Assembly: GCA_023431045.1 (NCBI GenBank)
Contig: JAEYXZ010000060.1
Span: forward strand, 1 to 11,177
DNA length: 11,177 bases
Direction of reading: 5' to 3'
From: Bacillota bacterium
GTDB lineage: Bacteria; Bacillota_I; Bacilli_A; Acholeplasmatales; Acholeplasmataceae
A model generated the notes under the pieces. It was not told the DNA's origin and did not search any database. It saw only the letters and a list, made by a program, of their open reading frames with translations. Below, in pieces: positions 7,268 to 11,177 of this stretch. Each line of letters opens with the position of its first letter. Position 1 is the first letter of the stretch. The translations under genes and the position numbers were made by a program.

Positions 7268-8259
7268 ATGTTTAATGTCCCATCCTCGACTAAAGCCTTA
7301 AAGTGCCATCCATGACGTCCTTCTGCTTCGATTCGATAACTCCAAAAATAATATCCTGTTGCATGACTGTAAGCATAAAGTTGTAAATCTGCTAATAATC
7401 GTTCAAATCTTCTTAAATCAAAATCACTATCTTTCCTCATTTGATCGGTTCTAATTCCAAGTGACCATTCACCAATATAAACATTCGTTAGTTTCATCAA
7501 TCGTTGTATCAAAGGTAATCGTCGATCGATAATCTCATGGATATGCGTATTGACATCACCAGCAATTAATCGTTCATCAAAGCAGTGATATAGGTGAAGA
7601 TCAAATCCAACATTCTTGAATTCTTTATTTTGGAAAAAATCAATCCAAGCTTCATCATTTGGTCTAAAAGCATCATGGAATACCACTTGCTTATTCGTAT
7701 ACTTCCTGATTTCTTGATAACTTCTTATATAAAAATCTTTAATGATTTCTAAATCAATGGAACCATGAGGTTCATTTAATACCTCAATTGCAAATACACT
7801 CTTAAATGATGCAAGTTCTCTTGCAATAAATCCGAGTTTTTCAATCGTTAGAATAATGTTCTTTGGATCTTTATGCCAATCCATTTGACCTTCAATCCCA
7901 CCATTATCAAACCCATTTTGACAGCCTGGTGCAGTATGTAGGTCAAGCATCACACTTAAACCAATTTCATCAGCCCAAGTCAAAGCCCTCTTAATATATG
8001 AAACTGAGTTTTGATATGGACTAATCCCCTCTAGCCACCAAGGAATTGGTAATCGAATGGATTCAATTCCGTGATTTTTAAGCCAAATAAAATCATCCTT
8101 TGTAATCCAGGTTTCATAATGCGATTTAATTGCTTCATATGGATTGTCATGATTTATCATAAAGCCAGTTTCATCGTGTGATGAAACACCTTTAAACAAA
8201 CTTTGACGCATCCATGATTCTAAGACAAACCAACCACCTAAATTCACACCTTTAATCAT
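7264..8259 (-). CDS. glycoside hydrolase family 5 (exo-glucanase-like), cytoplasmic
   Basis: A 331-residue retaining glycosidase of GH5, clan A (TIM barrel). It opens with IKGVNLGGWFVLESW (2-16), the typical start of exo-beta-1,3-glucanase-like GH5 members. Other barrel motifs are SIRLPIPWW (67-75) and LDLHTAPGCQNGFDN (105-119). The acid/base is Glu163 in LNEP (161-164), with HLYH (222-225) after it, and the nucleophile is Glu264 in YIGEWSLG (261-268). Both catalytic glutamates are present. There is no signal peptide or binding module, so it acts inside the cell, perhaps on imported beta-glucan oligosaccharides or glycosides. The linkage specificity is not certain from sequence. AGGAGA (8267-8272) is 7 nt from ATG 8259. 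It is first in a two-gene operon with the GNAT-like protein; its stop TGA overlaps that start. Confidence 0.92.
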   Translation of the reverse strand: MIKGVNLGGWFVLESWMRQSLFKGVSSHDETGFMINHDNPYEAIKSHYETWITKDDFIWLKNHGIESIRLPIPWWLEGISPYQNSVSYIKRALTWADEIGLSVMLDLHTAPGCQNGFDNGGIEGQMDWHKDPKNIILTIEKLGFIARELASFKSVFAIEVLNEPHGSIDLEIIKDFYIRSYQEIRKYTNKQVVFHDAFRPNDEAWIDFFQNKEFKNVGFDLHLYHCFDERLIAGDVNTHIHEIIDRRLPLIQRLMKLTNVYIGEWSLGIRTDQMRKDSDFDLRRFERLLADLQLYAYSHATGYYFWSYRIEAEGRHGWHFKALVEDGTLNI

Positions 8260-8291
8260 GTGCTTGTCTCCTAGTCTGATACACTATCTCT

Positions 8292-8302
8292 ATTGTATCA
8301 CA
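8292..8302 (-). promoter_or_regulatory. extended -10 promoter of the GH5-GNAT operon
   Basis: The minus strand reads TGTGATACAAT here, with -10 TACAAT at 8292-8297 preceded by TG-A. No good -35 is seen at 16-18 nt, where the upstream terminator stem lies. The same 11-mer forms the -10 region of the dehydrogenase operon (1341-1351). Confidence 0.5.
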
Positions 8303-8303
8303 A

Positions 8304-8325
8304 AACAAAAACCACTTACGTGGTT
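8304..8325 (-). terminator. terminator overlapping the stop codon of the 183-residue gene
   Basis: On the minus strand AACCAC-GTAA-GTGGTT is followed by TTTGTTTT. The first arm (8325-8320) shares bases with the TAA stop at 8326-8324. It closes the repeat-protein/signal-peptidase unit. Confidence 0.75.
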
Positions 8326-8875
8326 AATATAATTGATGAAGTACTGATGGTGGTGTTGCAAGCGATACTTTCTTTTGTTTTAAGGTTGTAATTGACATTG
8401 TAATCATTAATAAAGACAGCAGTGTTGTACTAATCGCAAACACGGTTGCGTGATCTTTCTTCGTTATTAGATACTCGAAAATCTCCCACCCAATACCATC
8501 TCTTTGATAGGTGTATTCAATGTCTGATATTTTGATAACCTCTTCAAAGATTGGTGTTGTATCGGTTAAAACTTCTTGAGTCGCTTCATTGTAATCAAGG
8601 ACTGTTTCAACTGAGAGATAAATTCCTTGATCAAACTCACGCAAAACGAGAATTTGTAAACCTACAGTCACTTCACCATCAAAATCTACAACGACAACAA
8701 CACGACCTATCGCACGACCATTGATGTCAATGTCTTTGACGGCATCAACATGCATATGTCCGTTGTAGACAAAAGGTTTTGTTTTAATTGTTGCAGCAAT
8801 AAAGAACGCTGCCATCCCAGTTGAGATGACCGCTAAAATAAGCCATAAATATATTTTACGACTAATTTTCTTCAT
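8324..8875 (-). CDS. small two-TM membrane protein of unknown function
   Basis: A 183-residue protein that I do not recognise. MKKISRK precedes an N-terminal hydrophobic segment (about 8-30). A beta-rich, acidic middle region (31-140) follows, then a second hydrophobic segment (about 142-164) and a short tail with KQKK. By charge, both ends are cytoplasmic and the ~110-residue middle is outside. The middle contains a run of valines (IGRVVVVVDFDGEVTVG) suggesting beta strands. The start overlaps the last 14 nt of the signal peptidase gene and has only a weak purine-rich site (GTGAAGA) directly ahead, which points to coupling. Its place after a SipW-like peptidase and a repeat protein suggests a role in export, anchoring or assembly of that protein (inference). 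It may be a peptidase accessory subunit or an independent membrane protein. Confidence 0.75.
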   Translation of the reverse strand: MKKISRKIYLWLILAVISTGMAAFFIAATIKTKPFVYNGHMHVDAVKDIDINGRAIGRVVVVVDFDGEVTVGLQILVLREFDQGIYLSVETVLDYNEATQEVLTDTTPIFEEVIKISDIEYTYQRDGIGWEIFEYLITKKDHATVFAISTTLLSLLMITMSITTLKQKKVSLATPPSVLHQLY

Positions 8876-9407
8876 TCTTCACATCTTTCTTCTTATTTTT
8901 ATCTGATTTAACTAAATAAATAACTGCTCCGATAATGACAATATTACCAAGGATTGTACCAATCCCAATCGGGCTCTTGATAAAGTTAACGATATGTCCA
9001 ACAAACGGTACATGGAACACATATTCTCCAATTAATTCATCACTGCCAATAATCCAGTTATCGACTAATCCAGTTTTTTCATTACGTGTCTTAAAAGCCA
9101 ATCTAGAATCATTTTGCCAACTTGAGAAATAGTGAGTAACATAATCCTCTACCTCATCACCATCGACATCAATTAAGAAAGTAACGATATCATATTCTTC
9201 TAAATTTTCTTCGTCAACTCTTGTTAAAATAACCAAATCCCCAATTTCTAGTTTCCCAGTCATACTATCAGATTTGACAATCACTGTTTTAAATCCAAAG
9301 ATCGGTATGGTATAGTTTGGTAAAAAACTATCAACGATGATATATCCTGCTAAGACAAAGATGAAGATCCATGATAACGCATTTAGAATTGCTTTAAATA
9401 TTTTCAT
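8862..9407 (-). CDS. signal peptidase I, SipW-like (Ser/His, archaeal/ER type)
   Basis: A 181-residue membrane protease that removes signal peptides from exported proteins. One membrane segment lies at about 8-28. The catalytic Ser48 lies in VKSDSMTGKLEIGDLV (44-59), and the ER/SipW-type His92 lies in YVTHYF (89-94), where bacterial-type enzymes carry Lys. Asp123 in GSDELIGEYVF and the following PFVGHIVNF match the conserved C-terminal box. A second membrane segment (about 148-166) and a KNKKK tail follow. I chose ATG 9407 over an in-frame ATG at 9470, because AAGGA at 9415-9419 is 7 nt ahead and the upstream start would lie 62 nt inside the repeat-protein gene. One nt separates it from the repeat-protein stop. 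SipW enzymes usually serve a few dedicated substrates encoded beside them; the repeat protein is the obvious candidate. Confidence 0.92.
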   Translation of the reverse strand: MKIFKAILNALSWIFIFVLAGYIIVDSFLPNYTIPIFGFKTVIVKSDSMTGKLEIGDLVILTRVDEENLEEYDIVTFLIDVDGDEVEDYVTHYFSSWQNDSRLAFKTRNEKTGLVDNWIIGSDELIGEYVFHVPFVGHIVNFIKSPIGIGTILGNIVIIGAVIYLVKSDKNKKKDVKNEEN

Positions 9408-9408
9408 A

Positions 9409-11177
9409 TTAAGATCCTTCTTGGATATATATTTCCCAATAGTCATCACCGTTTGGTGCGGTAGGTGCAATTCCTAATGATCCTTGGATCGCAATGTAAG
9501 CTTGATTATTTAGAATAACAATATTTCCGGTTTGATAAACATTAAAATCTTTATAAACAAAGGTGCCAACTTCATTCCAAGCATTTGGTATAGTACCTGG
9601 TTCAGTCTGTTGAGCGTTTACTTGATGAACGACTTTATATGCTCTCATATTATAGATGACATAGTCATTTAATGCATAGACATTATAAGAATGCCATTCA
9701 TTTGAGTTAATTCTATTCCAAGCATTATATGCTTCACCTGGTGCATTGTTATTTGCATTGGTTGCATTCACCGCTTTGAAATATTCACCATTATATGTGA
9801 CATAGCTACCAAGGGTATAAACATTGTAATCAGTATACTCATAATTACCAACACGATTCCATGCATTATAAATTGTACCTGGTGCATGAGCATTCGCATT
9901 CGTTGCATTAACCGCTTGATAATATTCTCCATTATAGATGACATAGTCATCAACATCGTATGTACGATAAGGGTCATATGCATCAGAACCAACGAGTGTC
10001 CAAGCATTTGGATAAGTGCCTGGTGCATGAGCGTTAGCATTCGTTACATTTGCGACTTTATAATAATTGCCTTCATAAAGTACCATTGAGGTTGCTGTAT
10101 AGGTATTTGTTGGTGAGTATTCATTGGTATTGATTAAGTTCCAACTATTTGCAACAACACCTGGTTCGTAATTGTTAGCGTTAGCTGCATTCACAACTTG
10201 ATAATATTCACCATTGAACGTCACAATATCATTTAAAGCGTAATTGTTTTTGTTTTCATCGTATGGATGAACAAAGTTTTCATCCCAAGCATCATATGGT
10301 GCACCTTGTACTGGCTGTGAGTTGTTATTCCACTTAGATCTATAAACTAATCCATTGTGCATAACAAGTGCTCCAGTATTATAGTTTGTACCAGAAACCC
10401 ATTGTGGTATGTATGTGTTTTTCTGTTGCCAATTGATTAAACCACTTGGATAGGTTGAGAAATAATTATTATTTTGTAGTTCATAGACAAATCCTTGATA
10501 AATGACAAGCTGACCATTGTTATATGATGCAGAGGTACTATGTGTTTGAATTGGCGGATTAAATGCACTCCAACCATTACCGGTTGATGGTAAGTTTAGA
10601 TTTGCATTAGTTGCATTGGTCACAAGATAGAGGTGTCCTTGATAATCAACAACTTCATTAATCGCATATTTCACAGTTTGATTATAAACTCGAACCCCTG
10701 GATTATATAATTTCCAACCAATTAGTGTATCTGGATCATTTGAATTAGCAGAACCAGCATTTGTCACTTCATACCACAATCCTTCAAACTCAACAAAATG
10801 GCCAGATTGATATGTGAATGAATCGTCAAATTCTAGAATAGCAAAATTAAATAAGTTCCATCCATTACCGATTCGTGGGGTTACAGCATTTGCTTGTCCT
10901 TCATTAGTAACTTGGTAGAAATTACCTTGATAAGAAACTACATCACCATTAAGATATGTATTTGTTGTCAAGTAGAACATTGAAATATCTTTAAATGGAC
11001 CATAAGGTTCTCCTGGTGGTTCTGTATTCATATAGCCACCGTGTAAAATAATGTAAATGTAACCTTCCCACCAAACTAAATCTCCTGCTTCATAATCATC
11101 ATTTGGATCAAATTCAGGAACGCCTACAGGTGGTATGGTTGTTGCAACATTCCATGTTCCAACACTGACATTAGCAT
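9409..11177 (-). CDS. large tandem-repeat protein with CBM5/12-like modules, N-terminus beyond window
   Basis: The frame is open to the right edge, so the ATG at 11031 is internal and the gene starts outside. The visible 589 residues are almost wholly ~47-residue modules: a fragment at 11116-11177 and twelve complete copies. Each copy has the pattern Y(x2)G/N-D-x-V-x-Y-x-G-x-x-Y, then a Asn/Ala-rich turn and Pro, then AW or GW. That is the carbohydrate-binding CBM5/12 (chitin-binding type 3) layout. The copy at 10267-10407 is closest to canonical, with ALVMHNGLVYRSKW and later AWD. No catalytic domain, LPXTG or C-terminal membrane anchor is seen; the end is IYIQEGS. It is probably secreted or surface-attached through its unseen N-terminus. 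The SipW-like peptidase follows 1 nt after the stop, with its ribosome site inside this gene's last codons. The ligand is unproven; an adhesin role is also possible. Confidence 0.85.
   Translation of the reverse strand, partial: ANVSVGTWNVATTIPPVGVPEFDPNDDYEAGDLVWWEGYIYIILHGGYMNTEPPGEPYGPFKDISMFYLTTNTYLNGDVVSYQGNFYQVTNEGQANAVTPRIGNGWNLFNFAILEFDDSFTYQSGHFVEFEGLWYEVTNAGSANSNDPDTLIGWKLYNPGVRVYNQTVKYAINEVVDYQGHLYLVTNATNANLNLPSTGNGWSAFNPPIQTHSTSASYNNGQLVIYQGFVYELQNNNYFSTYPSGLINWQQKNTYIPQWVSGTNYNTGALVMHNGLVYRSKWNNNSQPVQGAPYDAWDENFVHPYDENKNNYALNDIVTFNGEYYQVVNAANANNYEPGVVANSWNLINTNEYSPTNTYTATSMVLYEGNYYKVANVTNANAHAPGTYPNAWTLVGSDAYDPYRTYDVDDYVIYNGEYYQAVNATNANAHAPGTIYNAWNRVGNYEYTDYNVYTLGSYVTYNGEYFKAVNATNANNNAPGEAYNAWNRINSNEWHSYNVYALNDYVIYNMRAYKVVHQVNAQQTEPGTIPNAWNEVGTFVYKDFNVYQTGNIVILNNQAYIAIQGSLGIAPTAPNGDDYWEIYIQEGS
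9412..11177 (-). repeat. array of twelve-plus ~141-bp coding repeats
   Basis: Complete copies run (right to left) from 11115 to 9412, each 46-49 codons. The copies at 9979-10119, 9838-9978 and 9697-9837 are all exactly 47 codons and share VNATNANxxAPG-like cores, GEYY/GEYF and NAW. They are clearly more alike than the outer copies, also in DNA, pointing to recent internal duplication. Outer copies have diverged, and the last (9412-9555) has lost the Asn/Ala turn. Confidence 0.9.

Noticed and set aside
9408..9470. Longer signal peptidase start at ATG 9470
   Set aside because: It would lie deep inside the repeat-protein gene, adds a polar segment before the membrane helix, and lacks the ribosome site present at 9415-9419.
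11029..11031. ATG 11031 as start of the repeat protein
   Set aside because: The frame continues upstream without a stop to the window edge and encodes the rest of a repeat module (GDLVWWEGYIYI), so the start is outside.
9412..11115. Regular ~141-bp repeats resembling a CRISPR or non-coding array
   Set aside because: The period is 47 codons, the frame is open throughout and the conservation follows amino acids, so these are protein repeats.
1..11177. Mycoplasma genetic code (TGA as Trp)
   Set aside because: TGA ends the LytTR and GH5 genes exactly at coupled starts, and tryptophan is written TGG throughout.
1..11177. Mobile elements, tRNA/rRNA genes, CRISPR
   Set aside because: No transposase or integrase reading, no terminal inverted repeats, no cloverleaf or rRNA segments were recognised by eye on either strand.

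Overview
The window is AT-rich bacterial DNA, tightly packed and largely in short operons. Its genes use all three stop codons, TGA included, and TGG for tryptophan, so code 4 of Mycoplasma does not apply. Low GC, Gram-positive-type ribosome binding sites, a lipoprotein signal peptide and the gene mix suggest a low-GC Bacillota or an Acholeplasma/Izemoplasma-like mollicute. That placement is inference; no rRNA or housekeeping marker is present.

Left part (1-3393). A minus-strand pair encodes an iron-type alcohol dehydrogenase and, overlapping it by 8 nt, a lipoprotein cut by the window edge. Divergent from it is a plus-strand P1B-4-type metal-efflux ATPase (SPC and HEGST motifs; Fe/Co/Zn class). 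Its true start is 1508: a strong promoter lies across the upstream ATG at 1475. A PerR-like half-palindrome and a helically phased direct repeat lie upstream. A perfect 10-bp hairpin ends the gene and probably also ends the convergent unit to the right.

Middle (3405-8325), all minus strand. The first unit (reading leftwards) is a cytoplasmic GH5 glycosidase plus a GNAT-like protein joined by an ATGA overlap. The second unit is a LytTR-only DNA-binding regulator plus a two-TM membrane protein with a large extracellular beta-propeller, again joined by ATGA. The second pair has the architecture of a regulator/membrane-partner switch and is the best candidate for an undescribed regulatory system. 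Its promoter carries an 18-bp palindrome over the -10.

Right part (8324-11177), also minus strand. A large repeat protein, open at the window edge, is made of at least twelve ~47-residue modules resembling the chitin-binding CBM5/12 fold. It is followed by a SipW-like (Ser/His) signal peptidase I and a small two-TM protein of unknown function. Together these look like a secretion/surface module: exported carbohydrate-binding repeat protein, dedicated peptidase and membrane accessory protein. The terminator of this unit overlaps its last stop codon, and the GH5 promoter follows at once.

Taken together, the right two-thirds suggests handling of glycans at the cell surface (binding repeats outside, GH5 inside) next to a surface-sensing LytTR switch. 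The functional link between these units is inference from adjacency.
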